The notes under the pieces are model-generated. The model searched no databases and had not been told where the DNA came from. It worked only from the letters and a program-made list of their open reading frames with translations. DNA of 64,000 nucleotides from Desarmillaria ectypa (Eukaryota > Basidiomycota > Agaricomycetes > Agaricales > Physalacriaceae), in NCBI GenBank assembly GCA_030407005.1, contig JAUDYN010000009.1, forward strand, positions 1 to 64,000, written 5' to 3'. Position 1 is the stretch's first letter. Each line of letters begins with the position of its first letter. Of this stretch, positions 21,501 through 34,120 are shown in pieces. The position numbers and the translations under genes were made by a program.

Positions 21501-23953
21501 ACGAACGAAAAGGAAACCTCCAAGACCTTCGGATTCTCTGGCACCTGTTCGGATTTCGTGCTCATGTTCGAATCGCTGGCTACCCACACAAGATCAAGAT
21601 ACTTAGTCGTCGTTTAGCAATTGTGGTGATTTCTCTGACCTTTCCAGGAGAATCGTGACGATGGGCAAAAATCACGACGAGGAAGGATGTTTTTGCGTTC
21701 ACTTGATAATACTGGAACCTGATCAGTACATGCTTCATATGACTGTATGACGACGTACCGTTTTACGAGAGTGGTCCTGAGTTTGTAACCCACGAGTATT
21801 TTCATCGAAACCACAAACTCTGATATGCGATACCCAAGCTCTCTGATAACACGTCCCTAAGCAGGAAATCAACGAAGGACCCTGAAGAGAAAAACGTACT
21901 TGTAGCCTTTCACAGTATCAAACATATTAATACCATTCTCAAATACGATGTTGATATTTTCGTATCTTCGGTGAGGCTGCTGCATATGAGTGAGCAACCT
22001 ACCTTGAGTGGGTCGTCACCTTCGTACGTCAGCCCTACAACTATAGTTAGCACAACAGCCGAAACTAAGAACGCCATCACGAACATCCACCAATTAAGAA
22101 CAATTGCACTTTCAGCCAGCTAGGGCGCAGCCTCCGAAATTTCATGTACTTTGGTCCAAATTCTGATGTGGGCCGATGATACTGCGAAATTAACAAGTCA
22201 GCTTGGGCTTGGTATACAGTGGCGAAAAGCGTACATACATATCGTCGAGATAAAGCGGAAAGCTTCGACAGCGATGGCATCTCGGCTAAGGACGACCCTG
22301 ACCATTATAGATAGCGAGGGTTCTTACGCGTTCACGTTTATCACGCCGTCTCAAAAGAGAAGATAATGCGTGCATTGGTTTCGCCATATACGGGGTGCGG
22401 GGTTGTATGCCGCTATAGTAGCAGCTTCTCGTCATTCGTCATACAACTGCACACATATTGAGAAGCGATCATGGTGATACCGGATCATACTAGGCAATAT
22501 GCATCTCGTCTCGTGCACAGGCTAGAACGGAGGAGGCTCCGTATCGTAAATAGTCTTCGACGGCGTAACAAAGCGAAGACAGCCTGCTTTCACGACCGTT
22601 GGCCCTGGAAGCATTTTATTTAACACTGCTCCAGCAAAGCCTGTAGCCGTGGAAGGTACTGTGCATAGGTAGAGTAGAATGCTGGGCACCAAAAGATGCG
22701 GAGGTAATGATGTCGAGGCCGATGGTTACGCTGCGGCACTTGCTGAAACTCCCGATATTTGAGCGAATGGCACGTCTGCTCAGCCAATTCGAGATTGAGG
22801 AGGGATTCATGCATCGAGCCCCCCTTCCCTCTCAGAATATACCTAGACGAGATTGTGAGAAGGCTCATCTGAAACTAACGGATAGAAAATAGACGTACCG
22901 TAACTAAATTGTTTACTGAAGCAGTGCTCGTTGAGTCGCGGCACCATCGTCGTCCTCAGCTAACCAAGTCGACGGGACCACCTGCATGCGGGATCAGAAA
23001 CAAAAGCTGAACGACGAGAAGCAGGAATTGTTGCTGAACCATAAGAACTCGTTGCGCAAAAGCAGTTTGGATAGACCTCAGCAGTCTTCGAGGGCCATGA
23101 CTTTGAACCCTTTATTAGCCATCAGGGGATGCAGCCGGCGTGAACAAAGGGATAACGAACCATCCTGTACCAGGAAAGCTGCATTGTCCATAAGGCCACA
23201 TGAAGGTCGGTTTGTCCCGATACAAGAACAGCTGCGACCCGCTATTGTGCGATAAACATAGCGGATGATCTCGGCTATGGATATTGTATGGTTTGAAGCC
23301 AAGGAACACCAGACACATGACGGACCTCAGTTTGGTCATACTGGAGAGACAAACGGTATTTGTTTGCGTTCAATCAAGCTGGCGGGATCATAATATCAAC
23401 ATTTTCTTACTACCGTGACGTTAGGTGGAAGGCATGCAACGTACTTTTTCGAACACTTCCTTCTAGATAGTTGGTTTTATGTTCGTCAGCAAGGGGTTTT
23501 TGGTGCATGTACGACCTGCGAGAGGGAACATGGCCTACTGAGGTCACTCTTGATGGATGCATTTATGCGTCTCCACAGCTTAATTCCCTTATGACGTTCC
23601 GTTAGTAATCAATGTGCCGGGTAGCAAACAGGTTCGAGAGATAGGAAGGGCGCGTGCCTTGGAGAGGGGTCCGCAGTGTGAAGATGATCCTCCCGCATAG
23701 GCTAGCAGCTGAGGAGCTTGATATCGCGAGTCATGACCTTGCTTCTGTTGGTACAGAGAGTGCACAGTCTAACGAATCGGAGGACCGTTCTGCACGACAT
23801 ACCTAGAGAATCAAGCCGTGAAACATTAACCAAGGATACCAAATAAGTGCAAATGCAACCGGATCGAGCTCCCGAATTATTTTGCCTTTCACCGCCATCG
23901 CTGCGCTTGCTGTCGTGACCTTGCCGTGCTTTCCTCCCTTCTTCTCGCCCTCT

Positions 23954-24766
23954 ATGTCTCTGAGATTCTTCAATTCCATCCCTTTCTCGCTGCTCTGTCT
24001 TCTCATAGCGGTCGTCCGAGGGCAGTCATCAACAATGGCAAGCATCACGGGCAGCGTTACTGGAACTGCGATCAGCGAGCCTTCGAGCTTCGCATCAAGC
24101 TCATCAGTGAGCGGGAGTGCAAGCTCAAGTCTCAGTGGGAGTCTAAGCGCCAGCTCGACGCTCTCTGCAGAGCTACCGAGTCTCAGCGGGTACTCTACAT
24201 GCGGTGCGTCGCTATTCTTTTCCGTTTTTCCTTGAACTCTAAGCCTGTCTCCGCAGTGACGAACTGTCTGCAGCTTTCCATAGCAGACGCCAACTGTACC
24301 AGCGTAGCCCAAGTTAACTGTTACTGCGGAAGGTACATCTTTCGTCACCGTTCGCTCCCTAACCCCGACTGACAGTCGGAATAGTACCGACTTTACCTCA
24401 AGCTTAACCGACTGCGTCACGTCTCAATGCTCTAGTGAGCTCTCCACAGCTGAGACCCTTGCGCGGAGATTCTGCGGTTTGGCTTCGACGAGCACGTCCC
24501 TGTCATTCAGTGTCACGTCCGTCTCTTCTTCAAGCACGACCTCATCAGCGTTGAGCAGTAGTACGAGCAGGGGCTCAACCACAGCTACGAGCCCCAGTTC
24601 TACCAGCACCAGGACGGTATCGAGTACCATCAGCGAGCCAGCGAGCTCGTCAGCCTCATCGAACGCGGCTCTAGGCAGGAAGGTGGTGGCGATTGGTGGG
24701 TCGGCCGTTTGGAGCATCTTCGCTGTCGTTCTGGGTGTCTTCATCGGCGGCGCGACTGTATGTTGA
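23954..24766 (+). CDS. CFEM-domain GPI-anchored surface protein
   Basis: Three exons, 23954-24203, 24257-24332 and 24376-24766, total 717 nt or 238 residues; the introns are 53 and 43 nt. A signal peptide (SIPFSLLCLLIAVVRG) starts the protein. A Ser-rich linker follows, then a CFEM domain spanning all three exons at roughly residues 80-135. Its eight cysteines are in the order STC, TNC, ANC, VNC, CYC, TDC, SQC and RFC. A long Ser/Thr-rich stalk and a hydrophobic C-terminus (VWSIFAVVLGVFIGGATVC) fit GPI anchoring. CFEM proteins are fungal surface proteins, some of which bind haem; I do not see whether the haem-ligating Asp is present. An earlier in-frame ATG at 23882 is possible, but the one at 23954 gives the better signal peptide. 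Confidence 0.88.
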
Positions 24767-25539
24767 TTGATTCTCACTCCTTTTTATCTCCCATTGGACC
24801 CATTTATCGTACCTACTGGCGGCGCCCCCCCGCATATATATTCGTTCGAACTTGTTGCATTGGGCCTTTTTTCTAATCATCGCCGGAACCATCACCATAG
24901 TGTACCATACCCATACCCAACCTCATATTACCTTCCTCGTTCGTACCTTATACTATTACGGGACAGCGAATGTGGAATGTCGTGATGCCCTCCCAGTCCA
25001 TTACCGCTGTATGGAGCTGCCAGAACGTGAGAGGGAAAGGCAGTCATAGCGCATAATGAAGGCACCAAACTGCAAGTCGCCAAGTTTCCAATGCTATTCG
25101 TATTCAGATACAGCTTATCAGGCAGAGGTCGAGGTAAACGGTGGAGCGATGCACAAAGTAGGCTGGGAATAACCGCTTGCAAGATACTTCAAATACAGGT
25201 CGCCTTGGTTCACATTTTACGACCAGCAACGACGTTCCAGGATATTCCAGGCATCTGTTGTACTGATACTAATCTCGCCCTAGCTCGGAGAAGAAACGCT
25301 CAAACTCGGCCTTTCGAATGGCGCTCCCGGCGAGATCCGAAACCGGGCTGAACACCTTCACGAACGGTTGTCTCAGCAAGGCTTGTCCCAGATCATACTC
25401 TCTCGACTCTTCGAACCCGACGTCAATGGAGGGAAGCCTTCCCCTGGACTCGAAAAACTCAGGCTAGCACCTGTGAGGTTACTGGCACCAGTAGAAATGG
25501 ACACCGACGTGGAAAGAGCGATCTCACATCACATTTACG
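24767..25539. other. Intergenic
   Basis: This is the 3' flank of the CFEM gene, followed by sequence leading into the degraded helicase copy. No gene is supported. Confidence 0.4.
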
Positions 25540-26345
25540 ACATAGAGAGGCGCGTATTTCCCCCTAGCATCTAGAAGTTTCGCCCGCTGTTCTGCACTTC
25601 GTCCAGTTTAAATGGTACCGATACCTACCCGCCAGCTGAAACCAGACTTTTCCTCAAAACATGAGATACACATCAAAGCAAACACATTCAGGAAATCTGA
25701 CGCTCACCAAAGAAGCAGACTCCGTTGATCACATTATTAAATTTGACGACCATATGCTGCAATAAGCCCGCGATTCATGTTACAAGGCAAATGGTCGCTG
25801 GCCATAGATTCGAGAAGCTTCGTCAACCACAAGATTCCTCGGTGGTACTAGGTCAAATATCCCGTTTTGATCGAATGCTGGATTCGAGACCATGCTCAGC
25901 GTTCATAGGATAATGCTCGATACGCCGATAGTCCTTCGAATTGTTCAGAATCTCGTCCCCACGAAACAATCTCTCCTTAATGTTGATGTTCATGCCTGTT
26001 TAACGGGAAATCAGCCGCCACTGGCTTTTTCGGGATTCGTTGCCTTCTTTCTACCCATGACTTTAACACTGGTCCCCGTTCCGTAGAAGGGACCAGAGAG
26101 TTCGCTTCCCGTAAACATTTGTTGGTGATCTTTCGGATTCGCGACCATCAGAGGTAGTCAAAACGACCGCAAGCTTTCACTATCATGTTAATAAGTGGAA
26201 CTTGAAAGTGCGTACATGTCTACTTGCACGGACTCCTGTCTTGAAACGGGAATTGTATAGCTGCAGTTGGCCGTTGCTATTCATATTGACTTTGGTGAAG
26301 TCATGTATTCATGGGAGTACGACGGTAAGAAAGGAAGCGAAATAC
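25540..26345 (-). pseudogene. Degraded, internally deleted copy of the 34-37 kb helicase
   Basis: Several blocks match the helicase gene at 34121-37379 in the same orientation and order. 25540-25590 matches about 34575-34630 (tttccccct.gcatc). 25625-25660 matches about 35110-35145 (cctacccgcca.ct.aaaccaga). 25680-25990 matches about 35450-35780 (agaagcttcgtcaaccacaa, cgaaacaatctctcc). 26050-26100 matches about 36330-36380. 26220-26310 matches about 36530-36620 (gccg.tgctattcat). Between blocks large parts of the gene are missing, and the frame is broken throughout. No functional product is possible. Confidence 0.85.
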
Positions 26346-26935
26346 CTCCATGCATGTCAAACCAGGTCGGGCGCCAACCCCCCTTCATGGGAAAACATGT
26401 AGACTTCAATGTCGTATTGTGTTACTATACATAGTCAGTATTGACGATTCAGGTTAAGGATAATATAATACGGTATTTATCATGAAGTTTTAATTAATGC
26501 AGAAAGCAATCGATATGGGGGAAGAGATGGAGCAGTAATTATCGCGATAAGGCTGAAGTAACCGAAAGGGGATTTTAGGTTACCGGTGGTTGTGTCTGAT
26601 TATTTGCGCCCACAATGACCCACATCCTCAGCATCATATTATCTCTACAGTTGGACCACTTATGTTCGAGCCTTTATGGATGTCCAGTAGTCGCATGGTC
26701 ATCTTGATCGTATAGAAGAACCCTCCCGGTTCCAACGCGGTTCTACCCATGTTTGAATGATCCATTATATTCTGTTATGATCTATTTGTAGTTTCGGCTG
26801 ACATACAATAAAGGTCTCAGGGAGACTGTAAACTCAAATTTGCGATATCCTGACATTGACATGACTATGAATTCCAGAGATTAAATGGGAGCGATCGAAC
26901 ACAGAGTCGAAGGGCCGTATCTCAAGGTGACGGCT
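26346..26935. other. Intergenic
   Basis: No exon or repeat is recognised. The end near 26.9 kb is the 3' flank of the minus-strand receptor-like gene. Confidence 0.4.
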
Positions 26936-28033
26936 TTATCTTCCATCTGCTTCGAGGACAACTGTTCCCCGGACGTAAGCCTCGTATGCAGGAGGTGCTG
27001 GACCTCGATTAGAACCGAGCTCGATCGTCGACGATACCAGTCGAGTCGGAGGGTAAGAGGTAGTCGACGCGTACGTCGGCTGATCCCAGGTACTCGGCCC
27101 GTATTCACCAATAAAAGAATGACGACGGCGTCTGCGGCGCCGAAGGCATAGAGCCAATGCAAAGATCGATGCTACAAGAACGAAGGGTACAACAACGACG
27201 GGAGCCACGATGGAAGCGATATTCGAAGATTCGGAGGAGACAGCGTCTTCTGGGTCCGGGGTACTAGTCTCAGATATAACCAGGCTTTCCGTCGCCGTGG
27301 AATAGACAGTAACAGAACCATCTGGCTCTCCATCATCAAATCTTTCGATAAGTCAGGCGCTAATCAGGCGTGATAAATTCAGTGAATCGCTTACGAGTAC
27401 GTGATCGCATCAAGAAGCACCAGCGACTGCTGCGTACTATTCGTATGACCGTTCTGTAACCGGAACGTATGCAGCCCAGCAGGAATAGACGTGTTGGCGT
27501 AGACCGTATCTCCGTACGAGTACGTCCAAGTCGAGTCATTGGATATATCTCGTCCAAACCGACCGACGAGCGCGCCATCGATGAAGAACCTCATGTCAGA
27601 ATGGCCAATGAGCGGCGGATTACTTGTACTTTTGGCCAGTATACAGTCGACGTAGATGGCAGTACCTTGACGTATTATATCAGTACACTCCATCTCAGGC
27701 ATGATGCACGATGCCCATAGAACGTACCATTGAAGGATACTGATACTCTATGCGGCTCTTTATCTCCGGGTTGGAACTGATGAAAGATGATTAATTCGAG
27801 ATTATCATACATTCAAGGCGCAAACTTACCGTAGAGTCGTGCCATGTCCCATGTACGAGCTTATCAGTGTCCAACTTGGCCGTACATGCCTCGCAATTCG
27901 TACCATCTGCCCACGCATCGGATGGTGTGTACGTTACTGCTGCATTTCGGTCATCCACAGTAACATTTACGAGCTTCGCTTGGACAGTAGCAAAGGCCAG
28001 GAAAAGGATGTGGACACGACGCGCCCAAAACAT
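26936..28033 (-). CDS. Secreted-domain, single-pass membrane protein (receptor-like)
   Basis: Four exons, 28033-27830, 27776-27728, 27665-27395 and 27341-26936, total 930 nt or 309 residues with matching phases. A signal peptide (HILFLAFATVQA) is followed by a luminal domain of a type common in agaricomycete genomes. It has YTPSDAWADGTNCEACTA, a WHDST motif and IYVDCILAK..SDMRFFIDG, and ends ANTSIPAGLHTFRLQNG; its fold may be galactose-binding-like. A Ser/Thr stalk leads to one membrane helix (VAPVVVVPFVLVASIFALAL, ~220-240) and a basic stop-transfer RRRRRRR. A cytoplasmic tail of about 65 residues follows, with PPAY. It probably sits in the plasma membrane; ligand and role are unknown. The last acceptor (CGAAAG) is unusual but keeps the frame. 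A 100-bp fragment of it occurs near 21.4 kb. Confidence 0.85.
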
Positions 28034-29229
28034 TATCTACGCAAGTATCAATCATAGCCAGACCGAAAGACGACACACACACCTGGAAAGGCGGAAGAGC
28101 CATTTGTCAGAGAGAGGTCTTGGGCTAAGAGGGCAACATAGTTCGCTTGATGGAAGCCACACGCAATGACCTTGGGAAACTTATATATATAGCCCGAAAA
28201 CCCCGAGCCTGGTCCCTGCCCGCGTGGAGAACGTAAGAAAAGATGACAGCATGGCGCGGGATATGACTATCTTTCAGTAGGGTTTTTTCCCGTCAAGCGT
28301 GTGGTCGTATATTTCAGTAGCTGTAAGATCCAAACAACACACACGACTTGATGATGATTGTGTGGACAAGGGATATGGATATACGGGCTAGAGTTCCCAT
28401 GAACTCGTGTTACGAGAGAATCGTCTCGGACGGTGTTTGATCGGCTATGCCAAGAGAAAAATCCACAGTAGGTCGGCATTCTTCCATGGGGGATTCAATA
28501 GCATACGGCTTCACTCCTGTCATGCCTGAGTTTCTGCACGATAGAAATGTATAGTTGCACTGAAAGAAATTCCTTATAAAGTCAGAAACCGCCAAAATCT
28601 GATGTCCAACAGAAGGAAGCGTGTCTCAAGAACCTTTTTTTTAGCTCCGCGAACCATCTCCGCCAAATTTCCGTTAGGCTGACATTATTAGAGTTCAGGA
28701 GTACTTGGAGCTTAAAAATTGACAACTGCATTATAATATGATGCCAAGGCCTCGATGTCCGTAGATGTCGTGGTAAATTTGAGAAAGACAAAAAAGCTGA
28801 AAAGGTCTCGGCAAAATCGTCGTCTGGTGATGTCATGAGGGAATATTTAATCGCGCTTTTCTGAGCCAAGAGCACGACATAGAAGTCAATAACCATTAGC
28901 GGGGCCACGTAACATTCATTGCTATACAATGATAACACGTGTATGCTTCCAATTTGTACAAGAGCTGTTTCTAATCTCTGTTTTAGCCAGGTGTCATCTC
29001 AGATCCAAAGCTGATGCACGTCCTTTGCACATCTTCCCGGCTGATACTGATAGCAGCCCGCCTCATTGAGTCTATGCAGAATTTGTGAACACCCGATTTG
29101 ATAGTATACATTTCTTCCCGGCCTAGTCCTACTACTCGGCAAGTGAATACCCAATGACGTTCTTCCCGTGACATTACTTTCAAGTCTAATTGCGTCGCTC
29201 GCTTAGTACTGCAATAGTAGCCAAAAGCC
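28034..29229. other. Intergenic
   Basis: The first part is the promoter side of the receptor-like gene, with a TATATATAG at about 28,180. The remainder has only unsupported minus-strand frames. Confidence 0.4.
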
Positions 29230-29255
29230 GCCCCCTGGAGACGTCTCCAGGGGGC
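29230..29255. repeat. 26-bp perfect palindrome
   Basis: The sequence is its own reverse complement over 26 bases, centred on ACGT at 29241-29244. The arms read gCCCCCTGGAG and its complement. No gene or transposon end is evident at it. Confidence 0.85.
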
Positions 29256-29541
29256 CCTAAAAATCGATTTCGGCGCCTCGTGTGTCTGAGCCGATAGATA
29301 CATTACATGAGTGCAGGAAACAAAGGGGAAAATGCGTCTGAAGGTTTGTACTAGTAGATAGAGAATAGAAAAGTTCCGAGGGAAAGTCAGGTGAATATGA
29401 AAAGGTCCGATAAACAAGTCCGCCGTGACTAGGGAAGAGAGGGAGGGTAACCAAAAAACTACGACATTGAGTCTGGTAGGACAGTGAGAGCGTGTGAGAG
29501 AGAGCGATACGCTGCACTGTCTTACCAGGAACTGATCGAGA
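29256..29541. other. Intergenic
   Basis: No supported gene; overlapping minus-strand frames only. Confidence 0.35.
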
Positions 29542-29601
29542 GACACTTGCGAGAACCCGGTCTTCGAGCAAGTGTCGGGTTGGAATCACCACGAGGTTCT
29601 C
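29542..29601. repeat. Interleaved inverted repeats (pseudoknot topology)
   Basis: Arm a, GACACTTGC (29542-29550), is complementary to a', GCAAGTGTC (29568-29576). Arm b, GAGAACC (29551-29557), is complementary to b', GGTTCTC (29595-29601). The order a-b-a'-b' is that of an H-type pseudoknot. It could form in RNA from either strand. No transcript is known. Confidence 0.5.
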
Positions 29602-29765
29602 GGTCCTTCGAACGGCACTGTGAGGATTCCGGCGGTCCCCTGGATAAGTTGATTTGTTTGGCATCCTGGTGCCAATCTCCGTTCTGCCCTTGCCGCAATT
29701 AGACTTGCGTAAAGCAAGCTTTAAACCCATTTAAAACAATGTAACCCGTGTCTAGTATCACTGTA

Positions 29766-30399
29766 CTATTACGATCGCATATTCACCTAAAACATAACAC
29801 GGACTCGTAATGTGAAGATCTGCGAATATTCCAACACGTAACACGGCAGTGAAGATGGTAGGCTCTCGTCATAGAGTCCATGTATGGTTTTCGGATCCGG
29901 AACTGGAAGGCGCTGAAGTTGAGAGATGGACAGTGATCCGAGAAGATGAGGTGCTTTGGAGTCAAAGAAATACATTATCTGGATGGCACGTATTCTTAGC
30001 GCGAGCTTCGACTTGAAATGCAGGCATACGGAAGTCGATGAGACTACGGAGTGAAAAGTCCGGGAAAACCTCTGACCTAGGCCTTCTTAGCAGCGCGTTG
30101 GACCGTTGGAGGTGCCGTGCTCCACGTTTTCTTTGTTTGATCTGTTCTTCGGCTTTGAAATGCTCATTGTGTCTGTTAGATGCCAGGAGGAATGGGCGGC
30201 CAGTTGGGCCCAGTTGGACTCGCATTTCATCTTTTTTGCATTTCATATTTGACTCGGGTTGGATTTATCTACTCATCTGATGCATGCTGACAAAATGAAG
30301 GTCTACTTACACCGTAACACGTAAGACCAGCTTGTAAAGATCCGTCCTAGTAAATATGCGCATAACGCGTAACACGGTGTAAATATACGGTCGTAATAG
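29766..30399. mobile_element. 634-bp element with terminal inverted repeats (MITE-like)
   Basis: The left end CTATTACGATCGCATATTC and the reverse complement of the right end (CTATTACGACCGTATATTT) match at 18 of the first 21 bases. Both are followed inward by AT-rich and taacacg-type sequence. TA dinucleotides flank both ends (29764-29765 and 30400-30401), which fits TA target duplication as in Tc1/mariner elements. There is no transposase frame inside, so it would be non-autonomous. Confidence 0.6.
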
Positions 30400-30401
30400 T
30401 A

Positions 30402-33400
30402 AAGTATTATTGCCTTGTCCAGACTCTGCATAACCCCTGCTACTTATATTACATGGTGACGTTATTCGAACCCCGTCTTTTCTTGCTGGCTCGTCTCATC
30501 TTTCGCTCGTCTTTCCTGTTCGCTTCCAAGACATTGATCCCGCTAAATGCTGCCTGTCCTTCTCAGGCGATAACGTTCTTTATAGCGCTGAGTGCTGTCA
30601 TTACCTCACACCGTCTATTTCCTGGAGAGTTAGCGGCCCTTCTCTGGCTGATAACGACATATGCTAATACAAAAACAACACCAAAGTCACAGTGTCCAAG
30701 GACCGCCGCATTACCGTTGCGAGTGCTGCTCTCGAGAAAGCGGTTAGCGTGCTCCGGTCTAATGGGCAATTCACTAGTGCATTTCACTGCGGGCCTATTT
30801 CCACACCGTGCTTCCATTTCATAGCCCCAAATGAGACCTTAAATGGTTTCCTTTTCAGTCTATGTTTTTATGCCCTCGATTTTAAGTTCTGTAAAACGAA
30901 AAGATATCGTAATTCTATTGTTCCATAAGGGAAAGGTTTTTAATCCTATTTTACTGATGGCCTTTTCAGTACCGAGAAGAGTTTGCTAAAACGAAACCTT
31001 TTCATTTTTCATTTTTTACGAGCTAAAATGCACTGACCTTGACTGCTATTTATAATAAGTTCAGAAACCACATAATTTGAATATGGCTGCATCTGTTAGA
31101 ATCATGGGCCGTACTCAAACGAAGTGAGTGGCAAAATTGTTTACATCTGTGGCAAACGCGACATGGGGACTAACTACGAAATATACAGCCTTATATAATA
31201 CGGAATCCCCGCGGGAATGAGCAAACACGTAAGTAAATTCGTATCAGAACCAAACGGCGACTGACTGCCAGTGCCATGAGAAGCTCGAAATATTACAGCA
31301 TCAAGATGAGATATCGCAAGCAAACGAACGCGACACTACTTTGATGCCAACATCCACCGTCTACGACGATAAATACGTGAGAATTTTCACAGATAGACAA
31401 CCCGAGAGTGGGGCGCTTATATAGGATTAGACCCAGCAGCAAGTGTCCTTGACTGTATGTCATGAATACCGATCTTACTTGTAATTTTCACAAGAAAAAA
31501 GTTGATGATATCCCACAAATCTGTTCGTCATCACAAATTTATTGCCCTCAGTCGAAGGATGGCGGTTAGAAAATCTCTCTCTCTATTTTTCGTATCCCTC
31601 ACTGTGTTCTGCATGATTAATGCACGGATTCAACCCCAAGCAAAGGATGGTGAATCGGTGCCGAGTGATGACTGCAGCCTCGAACTAGATGGGACTGACC
31701 CTACCTGATATGAACTCTGGTTCTAGGCTGTTCTTGAATTCTCAACAATACCTACAACGAGGTCTCCTGGACCTTTCACTGTCCACTTCTTATTGCTGCC
31801 TTTAAGATCTCCGTGTGTTCGGAAATACCCTACCTCGTGAACGTGAAATGCACCCTCTCATCCCAAGGTCGTCCAGCTTAATGTAGGGGTGGGATCTATG
31901 CTCTATCACATCGATGTCACAGTTGTGATTGTGCCGGTGTATTGAAAACGATACATATGACATCTTCTCGTTGTCTCATTCCCTGGCAAACATTTAGCCT
32001 GTCCTTCCACTCCTTGCATTTACTGATACCATCCTACATTTTTATACCCAAAGGTGTGGCGCATATGTCACAATTCATCGAAAAAATACTTCCCAAGAAG
32101 TGACTGCATTCGGGTAGACAAGGCGGAACTGCTTGCCGATATCTGTACTAACTTCGGATTGGAATTCAAATGTTTCGATAGATGCTCCGATATATTTGTT
32201 CACGCCAGCCAACTTCCAAGCTTGTCGCCAACTCTATTTAAACGTATTTATCCTATCACAAGTATTCTATATATGGTACAATGATGTCATGATTACGACA
32301 CATGGTTGGTTGAGCGTCGAGGGCCGTTGAATTATTTTTTTCGACGTTGTGTACCAAAACCTAAAATTGGTGACCGGTGACGCCTTTAAATTACATCCTT
32401 ATGGAATGTTAAAACTGAAAAGTTTAGTCTTTGATGTCGTGTATTGGAATTTTGCCAGACTACGCCCTGAGCGGCATATTACTAATGATCAACGACTTGT
32501 CGAGGATTGAAGAAAGCGCCACGTTGCACCAATCCCTTGCATTGGTACTCCGTATGCCACCAACCGGCTCTTCAGGCTGCAATATTGACTGGACTCTTCT
32601 TGGTTTAGCTTCGAAGGGCATTACATCCACGCATGATACTAACACTATTTTGCTGAACCTAGCTGAAGTTGCCAAGTCAAAAGCCTGATTTTCCGGGTCT
32701 GGGTCTTCCTCCCTGCTTCAAACTGAAACGTAGATGACAGTGACTGTAATCTCCGACATGGAACCCATTCTCCGAGTCAGTATTTCTGGTAATTATGATT
32801 GCGAGAATGTTATTATTAAAGTTGTTCCGGCTTACAGCCTTCGTTTAGGTCATACTAGTACATGCACCGGCACAGAAACGATCTGATAATCCCACCATGT
32901 TTGATCTCTTCTTGATTAATGTTACTGCGGTGAGAAAGAATAAGATGAATTGTCAGCGAACGGAAAGGTAACGTGTACATCGTATAATTTCTGTGGGAAT
33001 CTGCGCTATTCCGCACTGACCCTGTCCGGCTCTTGGGTATGTTTTTCCATATTATTTAAGGTTAATATTTACGTCCGTTTTATGCTCTCAGGATTCACAA
33101 TTGGGGAATGCGAGGGAACTCGTTCCAAGTTCTTTAAATACGGGTACTAGTATGCAGAATTGCACTCAGTTCAATCTTACCCCTAACAAATTACTTTGTC
33201 TATGAACACGTTTACAGTTCGTTTCTCAATACCGTTTCATGGCCTACTCGCTGTATGTCTCGTTTATCTAGGTCGGCTCTCCCGTTTTTTTCTACAATAC
33301 CACAGGTCGAGTGGTTAGAGGCGTTGTTGAACACACGAGTCGGACGGCGGATGTGAGTAAGGGACTGTTATTTAGACTACATCGACTGACATACTACAGG

Positions 33401-34120
33401 GTATGCAAACGGTAGTAATCAGATGCGACAATGGAAAGATCACTACCTTGCCGTAATTAATTTGCCCGTGTAAGACACGGTACTGATGATTTTATTGTGA
33501 TTATAGATCAGCGAGCGTATGTATAACTTGGTCACCTGGCATGTGACAGTGATTGGTACAGTCGTTCAATGATGACGTCCCGTAGCAATGTACATACCAT
33601 TTCGCCGATAATAATAGGCGCAGTCTTTGCCATCACAGCACCACACTTACCTCAACACGTCATTTTATTGAAATAACTCGCAGCTACGGTCCTCTGGAGT
33701 TTTCCAGAGATAGCTTAGATTAGTGGAATGCCTCGACACACCTGCATAAGCGTTTCTGGAGTTTTCCGCACGTGCTTTCCAGGGTATATATCTTTCGAAC
33801 AACAATCAAGCTCAGCTGAGAATAATTTTCCTCTACGTCTATCGCTGACATCAAGTTCTACCCATGGTCTTGCTTGCCATTTGTAGGTGGTCAGCGGCGC
33901 AACATAATTTTCAATGAACAATTTATAAGCCCCTACTAATCAATGATGTAACTTGAAGTGCTACTTTTCACAAGGCTGCTGTCATTCGCTGTTACAGTGA
34001 CAGTCGTCGTACTGTTTCAAAAATCTACTAGATGACACAATGGTAACACGACCTATAAGTGAAGCGATTGAGAGTATAGAGCGACCGTGCGTTAGTAGCC
34101 ACATATTCCAACCTCATTTA
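30402..34120. other. Gene-poor stretch
   Basis: There are short frames only. One at 31502-31708 (+) contains a secretion-like hydrophobic start (LSLFFVSLTVFCMINA), but no further exon could be attached. Others (32054-32330, 32431-32688, 33715-33921) match no family I recognise. The stretch is probably decayed sequence. Confidence 0.4.

Larger units (their letters stand above)
19145..23953. other. Gene-poor stretch with solo LTRs and gene fragments
   Basis: Two solo LTRs (19630-19877, 20718-20924), a strong hairpin (20079-20108) and a fragment of the 27-kb receptor-like gene (about 21395-21500) are listed separately. On the minus strand near 22,020-22,120 a hydrophobic stretch (WWMFVMAFLVSAVVLTIVVG) looks like a membrane helix from a decayed membrane-protein gene. 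I could not assemble exons around it. Confidence 0.45.

Noticed and set aside
23803..24420. 205-codon minus-strand open frame
   Set aside because: It is antisense to the CFEM gene, whose eight cysteines, signal peptide and splice phases are convincing; repetitive Ser codons open the opposite frame.
28983..29730. Overlapping minus-strand frames of 187 and 157 codons
   Set aside because: Neither matches a family, they overlap each other in different frames, and the region contains the palindrome and pseudoknot-like repeats.
33301..33360. Possible tRNA (gtcgagtggttagaggc resembles a Ser/Leu D arm)
   Set aside because: No matching B box, T arm or acceptor strand follows.
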